64,000 bases of DNA from an uncultured Ruminococcus sp. (GCA_902786345.1 CADACB010000006.1:1-64000), one strand, 5' to 3'. Numbered from the stretch's first letter, positions 53,502-64,000 are shown. Program-made: numbers and translations. The notes: generated by a model from the sequence alone, not told the origin.

Positions 53502-56500
53502 ATGAACGCAAAAAGAATTACCAAGCGTGTTGTAGCTGTTGTTCTCACTATGATGCTGGCTCTTAGCTGTTTTGTTCTTCCCTCCGTTCTTAATGCAAGT
53601 GCGGCAGAGGAAACAGTAGTTAAGATTCATTATCTGCGTGAAGACGGCAACTATGGCGAGTGGGATGTGTGGGCATGGGCTGACGGTCTTACAGGCGACG
53701 CTAATCATGCTTTTTCAGACACAATCGACGAGAATGGTGCGGTTTGTAACATTACCCTCACTCAGTCGGCACCTCAACTTGGCTTTATCATCAGAAAACC
53801 GGCTGACTGGACAAAGGATCCTGACGGCGACCGCTATGTTGACCTCAGTTCTGTTGTATCCGGTACAGTAGATGTTTATTGTGTATCAGGCAAGGAGCTT
53901 GAGGACTTTACAGTAGACTATTCAAATGCTGTACAGGGTCTTAAGCTTAAGACTGCAGGTGCAACCTCTAAAACCAATGTTCAATTTACTCTGACAGTTG
54001 CACCTGAGGATGGAGATGCAATTATAGCTGATGACTTTACTATTGTAAGTGCAGGCGGCAAGAATGTTGCCATTACATCCTGTGATATGACTACTGCTAC
54101 AGAAGGCAGTCTGACGCTCGGAGAAGAAGTTGATTATGCAAAAGAGTATACTGTTTCTTTCAGAGGCTCTGAAATGAAGCTTACTCTTCCGGATTATTTC
54201 TCAAGTGCAGAATTCGAAGAGGCTTATACCTATACAGGTAGCGATCTCGGCGTTGTTATTGAGAACGGTTCAACAAATTTCCGTGTATGGGCTCCTACAG
54301 CTGAAAAGATTGAGCTTAACATCTATGCTGCAGGTAACGGCGGCGATGCAGAACAGGTTATTGAAATGCAGAAGGCTGAAAAGGGTACCTGGACTGCAGC
54401 ATCAAACGGAAATCTTTCCGGCAAGTATTATACCTATACAGCATATTTTGACGGAAAAGTAAATAAAGACATAGTTGATCCTTATGCAAAATCTGTAGGC
54501 GTTAACGGCAAAAGAGGTATGATCCTTGATATGTCGACAACCAATCCGGATGGTTGGGACAGCGACAGCCGTCACACTTATAAAAATGTTACTGACCTTG
54601 AGATCTATGAGGTTCACGTAAGAGATTTCTCTGTAAGCGAAACCAACGGTATAGAAAACAAGGGTAAGTATCTTGCCTTTACAGAGAGAGGTACAAAGGA
54701 TGAGTCAGGCGTTGCAACAGGTGTTGATCACCTTGTTGATCTTGGAGTAACATCTGTACACATTCTTCCGACTTATGATTACGGCTCTGTTGATGAAACA
54801 AAGCTTGACAAGGCTCAGTATAACTGGGGCTATGATCCGGTTAACTACAATGCTCCTGAAGGCTCATATTCAACCGATCCTTATAAGGGTGAGGTAAGAG
54901 TAAATGAGTATAAGCAGATGGTAAAAGGATTGCATGATGCAGGTCTCGGTGTTATTATGGATGTTGTTTACAACCATACATATAATACAGATTATTGCTT
55001 CAATCAGCTTGTTCCCGGATATTTCTACAGACCCGGTCAGAACACCTCAGGCTGCGGTAATGACGTTGCATCTGAGCGTTCAATGGTAAGCAAATTCATA
55101 GTTGACTCAGTTAAATACTGGGCATCTGAATATCATCTTGATGGTTTCCGTTTCGACCTTATGGGTATCCTCGATGTTGATACAATGAATGCTGTACGTG
55201 CAGCAGTTGATGAAATCGATCCTGATATCGTTATCTATGGTGAAGGCTGGAATATGGGTTCTGTTCCCACAAAGTCCGGCGTAAAGATGGCTAACTATCT
55301 CAATGCAGCAGAAACACCGCGTATTGCTTATTTCAGCGATACTATTCGTGATACAGTTAAGGGAAGCGTTTTTGATGCAACAGAAAAGGGTTATGTAAAC
55401 GGCGAGTCCAAGCACTATAAGGCTCTTATCAACAGCATCGTTCCTTATACAAAGAAATGGTCGCCTTCGCCTTCACAGATTATTAACTATGCTGACTGCC
55501 ACGATAACCTCACACTCTGGGATAAGATCAGATCCTCAAATGGTGAAGACAGTGAAGCAGATCAGATTCGTCAGAACAACCTTGCTGCAGTTATTATTCA
55601 GACTTCACAGGGTATACCGTTTATGATGAGCGGCGAAGAGTTCCTTAGAACAAAGACAAAGGCAGACGGCACATTTGAACACAACAGCTATGCATCTCCT
55701 GATTCAGTAAATGTACTCGATTATTCAAGAGTTGCACAGTACAATGATGTATATGAATACTACAAGGGTCTTATTGCATTTCGTAAGGCTCATCCTGCAT
55801 TCAGAATGACAACTGCTGCTGATGTTGATGCTAACTATGCAAGTGCTCTTGATAATACAGAAGAAGGCGTTGCAGCATTTACTCTTAACGGCGGTGTTAA
55901 CGGTGAGAAGGCAGAAAAAATAATGGTTGTTTACAATCCTCTTGCTGAGGATACAAAGGTTACACTTCCTGAGGGTGAGTGGGACGTTTATGTAAATGAT
56001 ACTAAAGCTGGCAACAAAGTTCTTGCTACTGTATCAGGTGAAGTAAGTGTACCGAGAATTTCAGGTATGGTTCTTGTTCAGGGTTATGAAGCTCCTGTTG
56101 AAGGTTCTGCTTACAGCATTATTGGCAGTATGACAGGTTGGAACAGCGATATTGCAATGGTTGAGGTTGCACCTGGTATTTTTGAGGGTACATTTACTGT
56201 TGGGGCAGGTACTCATCAGTTCAAGGTTCGCAAGGACGCTTCATGGGATCTCAGCTGGGGTGCATATGAGGCAGAATTTGACAGAACTCAGAACAGTCAG
56301 ACAAATATCGAATTTACAACTACAGATGATGCTACAACAGTTGTTGTAAGACTTGATACAACAGGCGATGATTTTGAACTTTGGCCTGTAAGCTACAGCC
56401 TTAACAATGGCGAGTTTATCTATACAGGTAAACCTGCTGATGATCAAAATTCAGATCAACCTTCAAAGGATGAATCTTCAAAGGATGAATCTTCAAAGGA

Positions 56501-56744
56501 TGAATCTTCAAAGGATGATTCATCTAAGGACAAGTCTTCTAAGGATGAAACCTCTAACACAGAGTCGAAGATTGATGACAGCTCAAAAGGCGACAATCAG
56601 ACAAGCGTTTATGTTCCTGAAAATGGCAATGTAACAAATACAGGTGATTCAACAAGTACTGTTCTCTATGTATTTATTATGATTGCTGCAATTGCAGGTG
56701 TATCAGTGGCTTTTGCGTCAAAAAAGTCAAGATCGTCAAAATAA
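53502..56744 (+). CDS. Cell-surface type I pullulanase (GH13)
   Basis: 1080 aa. Signal peptide (about 1-32, ending NASAAEE), CBM41-like starch-binding module (about 33-135; KIHYLREDGNYGEWDVWAWA), a linking Ig-like domain, CBM48 (about 245-345), catalytic GH13 with the pullulanase signature YNWGYDPVNYNAPEGSYSTD. Triad: GFRFDLMG (Asp552), IYGEGWNMG (Glu581), DCHDNLT (Asp668). A C-terminal carbohydrate-binding-like domain (about 870-970; IIGSMTGWNSDIAMVEVAPG), Ser/Lys/Asp/Glu linker, TNTGDSTSTV, a membrane segment and KKSRSSK. Debranches alpha-1,6 links of starch and glycogen. The tail suggests wall or membrane retention. Ribosome site AAAGGAG. Confidence 0.94.
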   Translation: MNAKRITKRVVAVVLTMMLALSCFVLPSVLNASAAEETVVKIHYLREDGNYGEWDVWAWADGLTGDANHAFSDTIDENGAVCNITLTQSAPQLGFIIRKPADWTKDPDGDRYVDLSSVVSGTVDVYCVSGKELEDFTVDYSNAVQGLKLKTAGATSKTNVQFTLTVAPEDGDAIIADDFTIVSAGGKNVAITSCDMTTATEGSLTLGEEVDYAKEYTVSFRGSEMKLTLPDYFSSAEFEEAYTYTGSDLGVVIENGSTNFRVWAPTAEKIELNIYAAGNGGDAEQVIEMQKAEKGTWTAASNGNLSGKYYTYTAYFDGKVNKDIVDPYAKSVGVNGKRGMILDMSTTNPDGWDSDSRHTYKNVTDLEIYEVHVRDFSVSETNGIENKGKYLAFTERGTKDESGVATGVDHLVDLGVTSVHILPTYDYGSVDETKLDKAQYNWGYDPVNYNAPEGSYSTDPYKGEVRVNEYKQMVKGLHDAGLGVIMDVVYNHTYNTDYCFNQLVPGYFYRPGQNTSGCGNDVASERSMVSKFIVDSVKYWASEYHLDGFRFDLMGILDVDTMNAVRAAVDEIDPDIVIYGEGWNMGSVPTKSGVKMANYLNAAETPRIAYFSDTIRDTVKGSVFDATEKGYVNGESKHYKALINSIVPYTKKWSPSPSQIINYADCHDNLTLWDKIRSSNGEDSEADQIRQNNLAAVIIQTSQGIPFMMSGEEFLRTKTKADGTFEHNSYASPDSVNVLDYSRVAQYNDVYEYYKGLIAFRKAHPAFRMTTAADVDANYASALDNTEEGVAAFTLNGGVNGEKAEKIMVVYNPLAEDTKVTLPEGEWDVYVNDTKAGNKVLATVSGEVSVPRISGMVLVQGYEAPVEGSAYSIIGSMTGWNSDIAMVEVAPGIFEGTFTVGAGTHQFKVRKDASWDLSWGAYEAEFDRTQNSQTNIEFTTTDDATTVVVRLDTTGDDFELWPVSYSLNNGEFIYTGKPADDQNSDQPSKDESSKDESSKDESSKDDSSKDKSSKDETSNTESKIDDSSKGDNQTSVYVPENGNVTNTGDSTSTVLYVFIMIAAIAGVSVAFASKKSRSSK
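56461..56520 (+). repeat. 15-bp tandem repeat in the pullulanase linker
   Basis: Four units of CTTCAAAGGATGAAT (last one varied) encoding SSKDE repeats. It may change length by slippage. Confidence 0.9.
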
Positions 56745-56778
56745 TATTTTGAGATCTTAAAGTCTGAGTTAAATTTAA

Positions 56779-56816
56779 AACTCCCTAAAACGTAATGTTT
56801 TGGGGAGTTTTTTTTT
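56779..56816 (+). terminator. Rho-independent terminator after pullulanase
   Basis: AACTCCCTAAAAC/GTTTTGGGGAGTT stem with a 5-nt loop and a nine-T run. Confidence 0.9.
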
Positions 56817-56853
56817 AGCTTAATGCAGAATTTTTTATATTTGACATTATTTG

Positions 56854-56882
56854 TTGTAACAAAAAATGAAATATGATATAAT
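56854..56882 (+). promoter_or_regulatory. Promoter of typA
   Basis: TTGTAA (56854-56859), 17-bp spacer, TATAAT (56877-56882), about 37 bp before the ATG. Confidence 0.65.
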
Positions 56883-56918
56883 ATTTTCGTCTATTATAAG
56901 ATTTAAAGAGGGATACAG

Positions 56919-58739
56919 ATGGATACGAGAGATAACTTAAGAAATGTTGCAATTATAGCTCATGTCGACCACGGAAAGACTACACTTGTGGATCAGTTGC
57001 TTTTGCAGAGCGGTATTTTCAGAGAGAATGAAGCTGTTGCCGAGCGTGTGATGGATTCTAATGATCTTGAAAGGGAAAGAGGAATAACCATACTTTCCAA
57101 GAATACAGCAGTCATGTATAACGGAACAAAAATTAATATTGTTGATACACCGGGACATGCCGATTTCGGCGGCGAGGTTGAACGTATCCTTATGATGGTT
57201 GATGGCGTTTTACTGTTGGTGGATGCTTTTGAAGGCTGTATGCCTCAGACAAGATTTGTTTTGAAAAAAGCTCTTGGTCTTGGTAAGAAGCCTCTTGTGG
57301 TAGTGAATAAGATAGATCGTCCGGGAGCAAGACCTGAGGAGGTAGTTGACGAGGTTCTCGATCTGTTTATAGAGCTTGGTGCTGATGATGATCAGCTTGA
57401 GTTTCCTGTTGTATATGCATCCGGACGTGACGGCTATGCAACCCTTGATCCTAATCAAAAGGGTACTGATATGAAGCCGCTGTTTGAAAAAATAATTGAA
57501 GAGATACCTGCACCTTCAGGTGAAATTGATGGACCGCTTCAGCTTTTATTTTCAAATATAGATTATGACGAATATGTCGGTAGAATTGGTATCGGCAGGG
57601 TGGAAAGAGGAAGCTGTAAGGTAGGACAAAACATAATTCTTTGTCACAATGATGGCAGCAGAAAAACAGCAAAAATAACAAAGCTTTATCAATTTGAAGG
57701 TTTGAAGCGCGTTGAAGCTCAAAATGCAGGGCTTGGCGACATTGTAGCAGTTTCAGGTATAGCTGACCTTAATATCGGCGAAACTGCCTGTGATCCTGAA
57801 CATCCCGAACCGCTGCCGTTTGTAAAAATTGATGAGCCTACTGTATCAATGATGTTTATGGTTAATGACAGTCCGTTTTCCGGACGTGACGGAAAGTATG
57901 TAACGTCAAGAAATATTCGTGACAGGCTGTTCAAAGAGGTAGAAACAAACGTTGCAATGCGTGTTGAAGAAACGGATTCTTCAGATACATTTAAGGTTTC
58001 GGGAAGAGGAGAGCTTCATCTTTCCATACTTATTGAAACAATGCGCCGTCAGAATTTTGAGTTTCAGGTTTCAAGACCAAAGGTAATAATGAAGGAAATA
58101 AACGGCAAACTTTGTGAACCAATGGAGCTGCTTATGATAGAAGTACCGGATAATTATGTTGGTGCGATAATGGAAAAGCTCGGATCGCGTAAAGCAGAGC
58201 TTTTAAATATGGGAACACGTGAATCAGGAGTAACACACATTGAATTCAGAATCCCTTCGCGAGGACTTATGGGCTATCGTCCTGAATTTATGACAGATAC
58301 AAACGGCAACGGTATTATGAACCATATATTTGACGGATATGAAGAATATAAGGGAGATATACAATCACGAACTCAAGGGTCGCTTATTGCCCATGAAACA
58401 GGAACAAGCACAGGTTACGGACTTTTTGCTGCACAGGACAGAGGCCGTATGTTTATTGGACCCGGTGTAGAAGTATATGAAGGAATGATTGTTGGAGCAA
58501 ATCCAAAAAACGAAGATATGGTCGTCAATGTATGCAAGAAGAAGCATATCACTAATACTCGTGCAGCAGGCTCTGATGAAGCCCTTAAGCTTACGCCGCC
58601 TACAATACTGAGCCTTGAGCAGTCTCTTGAATTTATCAATGATGATGAGCTTGTTGAGGTAACACCTAACTCAATTCGTATGCGTAAGACTATTCTGCAG
58701 AAAGAACAGCGTCTTAAGGCAAAGAGCAGAGGCAACTGA
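56919..58739 (+). CDS. typA: Ribosome-associated GTPase TypA/BipA
   Basis: 606 aa translational GTPase, full length. G-domain motifs [41 protein letters not shown]-Tu-like domain II; and the TypA-specific C-terminal domain ([20 protein letters not shown]). Helps late 50S assembly and growth under stress or cold. Ribosome site AGAGGGA. The exonuclease gene starts 3 bp after its stop, so they form one unit. Confidence 0.96.
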   Translation: MDTRDNLRNVAIIAHVDHGKTTLVDQLLLQSGIFRENEAVAERVMDSNDLERERGITILSKNTAVMYNGTKINIVDTPGHADFGGEVERILMMVDGVLLLVDAFEGCMPQTRFVLKKALGLGKKPLVVVNKIDRPGARPEEVVDEVLDLFIELGADDDQLEFPVVYASGRDGYATLDPNQKGTDMKPLFEKIIEEIPAPSGEIDGPLQLLFSNIDYDEYVGRIGIGRVERGSCKVGQNIILCHNDGSRKTAKITKLYQFEGLKRVEAQNAGLGDIVAVSGIADLNIGETACDPEHPEPLPFVKIDEPTVSMMFMVNDSPFSGRDGKYVTSRNIRDRLFKEVETNVAMRVEETDSSDTFKVSGRGELHLSILIETMRRQNFEFQVSRPKVIMKEINGKLCEPMELLMIEVPDNYVGAIMEKLGSRKAELLNMGTRESGVTHIEFRIPSRGLMGYRPEFMTDTNGNGIMNHIFDGYEEYKGDIQSRTQGSLIAHETGTSTGYGLFAAQDRGRMFIGPGVEVYEGMIVGANPKNEDMVVNVCKKKHITNTRAAGSDEALKLTPPTILSLEQSLEFINDDELVEVTPNSIRMRKTILQKEQRLKAKSRGN

Positions 58740-58741
58740 TA

Positions 58742-59584
58742 ATGGAATTTGTTATTCTTGATCTTGAATGGAACAACGGATTTTGCAAAAAAACACAGTC
58801 TAATTTTAATGAGATAATAGAGTTCGGTGCAGTAAGGCTTGATGAAAATATGACTATAACAGACCGGTTTTCAATTCTTGTCAAACCTGATATTACCAAG
58901 CACATTGCACCTATGGTGCAAAAGCTCACATCAATAACAGATGAGGAGCTTCAAAAAGGTGTACCGTTTACATATGCTCTGAGTAAATTCAAGAAATTTA
59001 TGAATGATGCAGTACTGATGAGCTGGAGTACAAGTGATATAAAAACGCTTGAAGCCAACTGTGAATATTATTTCAAATCCGAAAGAATAACATTTTTAAA
59101 ATATTATGTTGATCTGCAAAGCTATTGTCATGATATGCTCGGACTTACAGAAGACGATTCGTTGTCATTGATTTCTGCGGCAGAGCAGCTTAATATAAAC
59201 ACATACGGTATAAACCATCACAGAGCTATAGAGGATTGTATGCTTGCAGCTGAATGTCTGAAAAAGCTATATCTTAGGCAGGCGATACTCTGTTATATAA
59301 AAAAGGCGGACAACGATTTCTACGAAAGAATGAATTTTCACGGCAATTATATATCAGGTTCGGATAATCCGCTTGTGGATTTAAAGGGTATTTTTTTTAA
59401 CTGTGATTTGTGTGGAAGCCGATGCAAACGTATAAAAAAATGGGAATCAAAAAACAAAGCGTTTTATTCTGTATTCAAATGTCCGGAATGCGGAAATCAT
59501 TTCAAGGGTAAACTTACATTAAAGAAAAAATATGATTGTATTGTTAGAACCAAGCATATTGTTTCAAGAGATATATCAGTATAA
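58742..59584 (+). CDS. DEDDh 3'-5' exonuclease with C-terminal zinc ribbon
   Basis: 280 aa. Exonuclease domain (about 1-180): FVILDLEWNNG (first Asp/Glu pair), FNEIIEFGAVRLD, SWSTSDIKTLEAN (second Asp), NHHRAIEDCMLAAE (His and last Asp). This order fits the KapD/Eri-type DnaQ-like RNase group. It then adds a four-Cys ribbon not usual in that group: CDLCGSRCKR ... FKCPECGNHF. Substrate (RNA or DNA) unknown. Co-transcribed with typA. Confidence 0.85.
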   Translation: MEFVILDLEWNNGFCKKTQSNFNEIIEFGAVRLDENMTITDRFSILVKPDITKHIAPMVQKLTSITDEELQKGVPFTYALSKFKKFMNDAVLMSWSTSDIKTLEANCEYYFKSERITFLKYYVDLQSYCHDMLGLTEDDSLSLISAAEQLNINTYGINHHRAIEDCMLAAECLKKLYLRQAILCYIKKADNDFYERMNFHGNYISGSDNPLVDLKGIFFNCDLCGSRCKRIKKWESKNKAFYSVFKCPECGNHFKGKLTLKKKYDCIVRTKHIVSRDISV

Positions 59585-59862
59585 TATTATTATTTTATGA
59601 AACAGTAGATATAAAACTGGTGCAGGAAACTTGATTCCTGCCGATGGTTCAAAGAGACGATACTGATGACTTGAAGCGAAGCTGAAGGCGAACGCTGATT
59701 GGCTGTTGTAAGCTTATGCATAAAGAAATGCAATTGAACCCCTTTGGTGGGGGTTAGAGAAACACCCTGATATATCGTTCTTTAAATTGATAATAAATTA
59801 ACAAAAATAAAACACGGGCTGTAACCGGTATATCGGAATACAGTCCGTGTTTTTGCTTAAGC
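59585..59862. other. Gap holding the V-ATPase terminator
   Basis: No gene seen. Contains CCCCTTTGGTGGGGGTT and a GC-richer stretch (GAAGCGAAGCTGAAGGCGAA) of unknown meaning, and at 59811-59851 a stem AACACGGGCTGTA/TACAGTCCGTGTT with an A-rich left flank, which ends the minus-strand V-ATPase operon. Confidence 0.6.
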
Positions 59863-60525
59863 TTATGAATATTTTCCCGAATAGTTATGAGCCTTATCAA
59901 GAAGCATATCCTTGACTTTCATAAGTCTTGTACGGCTGCTTCTGTCGTTTTCTTCAAGCTTCATTGAAATATATTTTATTGTATCCTCATATCTTGGTAT
60001 CATAACGTGCTCCAGTGAATTTACTCGTCTTCGGGTGCGTTCAATTTCTGCAGCCATAAGCTCACAGCTTTTTTCAATTTCTGCAAGCCTTATCAGGTCA
60101 GGAAGGAGCATATTTAGTGCGGAAACTGCATCATCAAGTTCAAATGACGTAAATGCGAAACCGTATGGATATATGTCGCCTTCATTTGGGCTTTGATTTA
60201 CCGAAGAAAAAACAGGTACATCAACACTCATAATATTTCTTGAAGATACCTCAACACCTGTCTGCTGCTTTGATGACATAAGTGAGGAGTCGAGTGCTTT
60301 CTTACTCATAACTGCACCGGCATTTACGAAGTGTGAACTGCACTGTTCCAGCTCTGTTTCAACTTTTTCACGCAAGCGTTTGTTTTCCTGTACCAATTCT
60401 ATGAATTGCCGCATAAGCTCATCACGCTTGTCCTTAAGCATTTTATGTCCCCTTTTTGCAGTGACAAGCTGTTTTTTAAGCTTTGTCATCTGCATACGGG
60501 TGGGGTTTACATTTATAATGTCCAT
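59863..60525 (-). CDS. ntpD: V-type ATPase subunit D
   Basis: 220 aa, long coiled-coil protein forming the central rotor shaft. Seen: NVNPTRMQMTKLKKQLVTAK and RGHKMLKDKRDELMRQFIEL at the start, and NSLEHVMIPRYEDTIKYISM, DRSSRTRLMKVKDML at the end. Last gene of the visible operon, 20 bp after subunit B. Confidence 0.95.
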   Translation of the reverse strand: MDIINVNPTRMQMTKLKKQLVTAKRGHKMLKDKRDELMRQFIELVQENKRLREKVETELEQCSSHFVNAGAVMSKKALDSSLMSSKQQTGVEVSSRNIMSVDVPVFSSVNQSPNEGDIYPYGFAFTSFELDDAVSALNMLLPDLIRLAEIEKSCELMAAEIERTRRRVNSLEHVMIPRYEDTIKYISMKLEENDRSSRTRLMKVKDMLLDKAHNYSGKYS

Positions 60526-60545
60526 TGCAATGCTCCTTACCGAAC

Positions 60546-61916
60546 TTATTTGCCGTAATATTTATCAAGCATATCATCCTTGATTCGTTTCAGTTCGCTT
60601 CGAGGCAATATATGCAGAAGCTTCCAGCCTGTATCAAGAGTGTCCTCAATTGTACGGTTTGTTGTGTAGCCCTGAGATACATATTCTTTCTCAAAGGCTT
60701 CGGCAAATTCTGCATATTTCTTGTCAATGTCAGTAAGAGCAGCTTCGCCAAGAACTATCATAAGCTCTCTTGCATCCTTACCTCTTGCATATGCCGAGAA
60801 AAGCTGGTTCATTGTTGCAGCGTGATCTTCTCTGGTTCTGCCCGGACCGATACCCTTATCTTTGAGTCGTGAAAGTGATGGGAGAACGTCGATAGGAGGG
60901 GTAATGCCTTTTCTGTAAAGCTCACGGCTCAGAATAATCTGTCCTTCTGTAATGTAGCCTGTGAGATCAGGAATAGGATGTGTTTTATCATCCTCAGGCA
61001 TTGTAAGTATAGGTATAAGAGTAATAGAACCGTCCTTACCTTTTTGTCTGCCTGCACGTTCATAAAGTGTTGCAAGGTTTGTATACATATAACCGGGGTA
61101 GCCTCGCCTTCCGGGAACTTCCTTACGTGCGGCGGAAACCTCACGAAGTGCATCGGCATAGTTTGTTATGTCTGTCATAATAACAAGCACGTGCATACCC
61201 ATATCAAAGGCGAGATACTCGGCAGCCGTCAGTGCCATTCTCGGAGTTGCAATACGTTCTATGGCGGGATCATTTGCAAGGTTAACAAACATTACCGTTC
61301 TGTCAATTGCCCCTGTTTCACGGAATGACTGAACAAAATAGTCGGATTCCTCATAGGTAATACCCATAGCCGCAAATACCACAGCAAATTGCTCATCCTT
61401 ACCTCTTACAGCAGCCTGTCGTGCAATCTGTGCTGCAAGCTGGGCGTGGGGAAGACCTGATGCTGAGAAAATAGGTAGCTTCTGACCGCGGACGAGTGTA
61501 TTAAGTCCGTCAATTGCGGATATGCCTGTTTGTATAAACTCCTGAGGATAATCACGTGCAGCAGGATTCATGGGAGTACCGTTTATATCAAGACGTTTTT
61601 CAGGAATAATTGATGGACCATTGTCAATCGGATTTCCAAGTCCGTCAAAAACACGGGAAAGCATATCTGAGGATACCGGAAGCTCCATAGATTTTCCAAG
61701 AAAACGTACTTTAGATTGAGCAAGGTTTATACCTGCAGCAGAATCGAAAAGCTGAACCAATGCGTTTGTACCGTCAACCTCAAGTACCTGACAGCGTCGA
61801 AGCTCACCGTTCGGCAGTTCAATTTCTCCAAGTTCGTTGTAGGTAACGCCCTTAACGTCACTGATCATCATAAGAGGACCTGCAACCTCACGTATTGTTC
61901 GATATTCCTTAGGCAT
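60546..61916 (-). CDS. ntpB: V-type ATPase subunit B
   Basis: 456 aa, non-catalytic nucleotide-binding subunit. Seen: [55 protein letters not shown] [48 protein letters not shown]. Start overlaps the subunit A stop by one base. Confidence 0.97.
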   Translation of the reverse strand: MPKEYRTIREVAGPLMMISDVKGVTYNELGEIELPNGELRRCQVLEVDGTNALVQLFDSAAGINLAQSKVRFLGKSMELPVSSDMLSRVFDGLGNPIDNGPSIIPEKRLDINGTPMNPAARDYPQEFIQTGISAIDGLNTLVRGQKLPIFSASGLPHAQLAAQIARQAAVRGKDEQFAVVFAAMGITYEESDYFVQSFRETGAIDRTVMFVNLANDPAIERIATPRMALTAAEYLAFDMGMHVLVIMTDITNYADALREVSAARKEVPGRRGYPGYMYTNLATLYERAGRQKGKDGSITLIPILTMPEDDKTHPIPDLTGYITEGQIILSRELYRKGITPPIDVLPSLSRLKDKGIGPGRTREDHAATMNQLFSAYARGKDARELMIVLGEAALTDIDKKYAEFAEAFEKEYVSQGYTTNRTIEDTLDTGWKLLHILPRSELKRIKDDMLDKYYGK

Positions 61917-63682
61917 CAGTCCTCGCTCCTTTCAATTACGTCCTCAATTTCTTTATTGAGAATAGCTTTTATTGCTTCAAATTCTGAAGAGATATTGTTT
62001 TCTTCTTCATATTTAAATCTGCCGATTCTTTCACGAACGGGCATTTTCATAAGTAATTCTATATCAGCACCGTTTTTAAGAGCATCAGATGAATTGTCAT
62101 AGCACATAAGAATTGCACGCATCATAAGTACCTGTTTTTTAAGAGATGTATAGGTATCAATTGAATCAAATGCATTTTGATGGAGATAGTCTTCACGGAT
62201 AGAACGTGCTGTTTCAAGTTTAAGTCTGTCGTTTGCAGACAGTGCATCCATACCGACAAGGTTTACAATTTCCTGAAGTTCGGCTTCGTCCTGAAGCAGA
62301 GCCATAAGTCTGTTTCTGAGTTCCATAAAGTCTTCTGAGGCGTTTTTTCTGAACCATTCTGTAAGCTGATCAGTGTAAAGAGAGTAACTTGTAAGCCAGT
62401 TTATGGCAGGAAAGTGGCGCTTGTATGCAAGGTTAGCGTCAAGTCCCCAGAATACTTTTACTATTCTCAGAGTTGCCTGTGAAACGGGCTCAGAAATGTC
62501 ACCGCCGGGAGGTGACACAGCCCCGATTACTGAGAGTGCACCCTCTGTATCTTTGCTGCCGTTAACAATGACACGTCCGGCACGCTCGTAGAATTGTGCG
62601 AGTCTGCTGCCAAGGTATGCGGGATAACCTTCTTCGCCCGGCATTTCCTCAAGTCTGCCTGACATTTCTCTGAGTGCCTCAGCCCATCTTGAGGTCGAAT
62701 CCGCCATAAGTGCAACGGTATATCCCATATCCCTGAAATACTCAGCAATTGTAATGCCTGTATATATTGACGCCTCACGTGCTGCAACGGGCATATCTGA
62801 CGTATTTGCAATAAGAACAGTCCGCTCCATAAGCGAACTTCCTGTACGTGGATCTTTCAGCTCCGGAAATTCATTAAGAACATCAGTCATTTCGTTTCCG
62901 CGTTCTCCGCAGCCGATATATACTATAATATCAGCGGCTGCCCATTTTGCCAGCTGGTGCTGTACAACGGTTTTGCCAGATCCGAACGGTCCGGGAACCG
63001 CGGCAACACCGCCCTTGGCAATAGGGAAGAGAGTGTCTATTGTTCTTTGACCTGTTGTAAGCAGTATATCGGGAGAAAGCTTACGTTTATATGGTCTGCC
63101 TATTCTTACAGGCCATTTAACTGACATTGTGACATTTTTGCTTTTGCCGTTATTTTCAATAACAGCAACGGTATCATCAATAGTGAAGTCACCTTCTTTG
63201 ATGTTTTTGATGATGCCGCTTATTTTATTTGGCAGCATTATCTTGTGGACAACAGCGGTAGTTTCATTTACAGTTCCAATAACATCACCGGCTGTTACCT
63301 TTTCTCCCGGTTTCACACAGGGGACAAAGTGCCATTTTTTATTATGATCCAGCGAAGGTACCTCAACACCTCTTGTGAGGTTATTGCCGGCAGCCTTCAT
63401 AATTTCATTAAGAGGACGCTGTATTCCGTCATATATTGATCCGATCAGTCCGGGACCAAGCTCCACCGAGAGCGGTACACCTGTAGATTCTACTATTTCA
63501 CCCGGTCCGAGTCCTGATGTTTCTTCATATACCTGTATAGAAGCCTTGTCGCCGTGCATTTCTATGATCTCGCCGATCAATCTATGACTGCTGACACGAA
63601 CAACGTCGAACATATTTGCGTCTCGCATTCCCTCGGCTATTACCAGAGGACCTGCAACCTTAGTTATAATTCCGCTTATCAA
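61916..63682 (-). CDS. ntpA: V-type ATPase catalytic subunit A
   Basis: 588 aa. I use TTG at 63682 (reading M-I-S-G-I-I-T-K-V) because GAGGTG lies seven bases upstream; the longer frame starting at 63697 covers that site. Catalytic P-loop [18 protein letters not shown], the A-type insertion, [39 protein letters not shown]. Couples ATP to H+ or Na+ movement across the membrane. Order F-A-B-D matches the Enterococcus ntpGABD arrangement. Confidence 0.97.
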   Translation of the reverse strand: MISGIITKVAGPLVIAEGMRDANMFDVVRVSSHRLIGEIIEMHGDKASIQVYEETSGLGPGEIVESTGVPLSVELGPGLIGSIYDGIQRPLNEIMKAAGNNLTRGVEVPSLDHNKKWHFVPCVKPGEKVTAGDVIGTVNETTAVVHKIMLPNKISGIIKNIKEGDFTIDDTVAVIENNGKSKNVTMSVKWPVRIGRPYKRKLSPDILLTTGQRTIDTLFPIAKGGVAAVPGPFGSGKTVVQHQLAKWAAADIIVYIGCGERGNEMTDVLNEFPELKDPRTGSSLMERTVLIANTSDMPVAAREASIYTGITIAEYFRDMGYTVALMADSTSRWAEALREMSGRLEEMPGEEGYPAYLGSRLAQFYERAGRVIVNGSKDTEGALSVIGAVSPPGGDISEPVSQATLRIVKVFWGLDANLAYKRHFPAINWLTSYSLYTDQLTEWFRKNASEDFMELRNRLMALLQDEAELQEIVNLVGMDALSANDRLKLETARSIREDYLHQNAFDSIDTYTSLKKQVLMMRAILMCYDNSSDALKNGADIELLMKMPVRERIGRFKYEEENNISSEFEAIKAILNKEIEDVIERSED

Positions 63683-63693
63683 AGTTTTACACC

Positions 63694-64000
63694 TCAATTT
63701 TTAAAGAGTATGTCAGAGCCTACAGCTTGTTCCACAAAAGAGGAAAGCCTTTTCTGACCTATTCCTGTATTGCCCCGAACACCTGGAAGAGGGATAATTG
63801 CAGGGATAGCTCTCTCTGCAAATTTTTCTCTTTCCCTGGAGGATGCTTCAAAAATTTCTTCCGTCATATAAATAATTGCGTAATAATCACCGTCAGTCAC
63901 CTGTTTGAGAAGCTGAGAAGCCGACGACGGATCATCACATATAAAAAGCTCCATACCAACAGCACCAAAGCCCTTTATGCTTTCGCTGTCACCTATGATT
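63694..64000 (-). CDS. ntpG: V-type ATPase subunit F, partial (N-terminus off the right edge)
   Basis: The frame stays open to the right edge: [20 protein letters not shown] then [46 protein letters not shown], typical of subunit F. Only the first few residues are missing. Ends 12 bp before the subunit A start. Remaining subunits (I, K, E, C) should lie outside the window to the right. Confidence 0.93.
   Translation of the reverse strand, partial: IIGDSESIKGFGAVGMELFICDDPSSASQLLKQVTDGDYYAIIYMTEEIFEASSREREKFAERAIPAIIPLPGVRGNTGIGQKRLSSFVEQAVGSDILFKN

Noticed and set aside
56461..56520. CRISPR-like repeat array
   Set aside because: The 15-bp repeats are contiguous, in frame, and encode the SSKDE linker; no spacers.

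Overview
The window is chromosomal DNA from a low-GC, anaerobic, gut-type Firmicute, most likely an Oscillospiraceae/Ruminococcaceae member related to starch-degrading Ruminococcus. The evidence is its strong AGGAGG ribosome sites, TTGACA/TATAAT promoters and U-tailed terminators, a V-type ATPase operon, a short-form HisG with HisZ, BspA-type leucine-rich surface proteins, and two large secreted starch enzymes: a GH13_28 amylase with a CBM26 module and a type I pullulanase. No rRNA gene, complete tRNA gene or CRISPR array was seen. Species assignment is inference.

Layout. 1-0.6 kb: edge of a mobile-element module (TnpV, a 58-aa protein, DUF6809). 1.1-8.7 kb: a DUF3592 membrane protein, a putative lipoprotein that is a cysteine-desulfurase-like PLP enzyme, a secreted transglutaminase/LRR protein, a DUF6512 membrane protein and a cyclophilin. 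8.9-11 kb: a decaying cluster of small surface-protein genes with in-frame TGA codons and frameshifts. 11.2-12.7 kb: a BspA-like surface protein. 12.9-15.3 kb: a GC-richer island (methyltransferase, ZIP transporter, broken ATC hydrolase) ending in a second, degraded copy of the TnpV module and a tRNA fragment. 15.4-17.2 kb: PadR-DUF1700-DUF4097 operon. 17.9-23.1 kb: iron alcohol dehydrogenase, then a Fur/Zur regulator with a ZnuACB-type zinc importer. 23.4-26.8 kb: the amylase. 26.9-29.9 kb: small unknown genes, an XRE regulator and an S66 peptidase.

30.3-36.9 kb: histidine biosynthesis in two probable transcription units, hisZGDC and hisBAIE; hisH and hisF are absent. 37-43.7 kb: miaB, a YlbF/YmcA-family gene, mutS and mutL. 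44-50.7 kb: S1-domain protein, a DUF4870-like membrane protein, a CXXS thioredoxin-like protein convergent with trxA, a membrane protein, pyrophosphatase and secDF. 51.2-59.6 kb: MocR-type aminotransferase, small lipoprotein, pullulanase, typA and a 3'-5' exonuclease. 59.8-64 kb: V-ATPase subunits D, B, A and F on the minus strand, running off the right edge.

Themes. Starch is cut outside the cell by the amylase and by a wall-linked pullulanase; surface proteins share a TNTGDS-membrane-basic tail and Ser/Lys/Glu linkers. Zinc uptake looks Zur-controlled. The best candidates for something undescribed are (i) a roughly 180-bp intergenic element found just upstream of the -35 boxes of both the zinc and histidine operons, (ii) the apparently exported PLP enzyme, (iii) a C-terminal repeat module shared by the amylase and the transglutaminase protein, and (iv) a GGA-rich leader before hisA. 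Several broken genes here carry TGA where Gly or Trp is expected, or ATT where ATG is expected.
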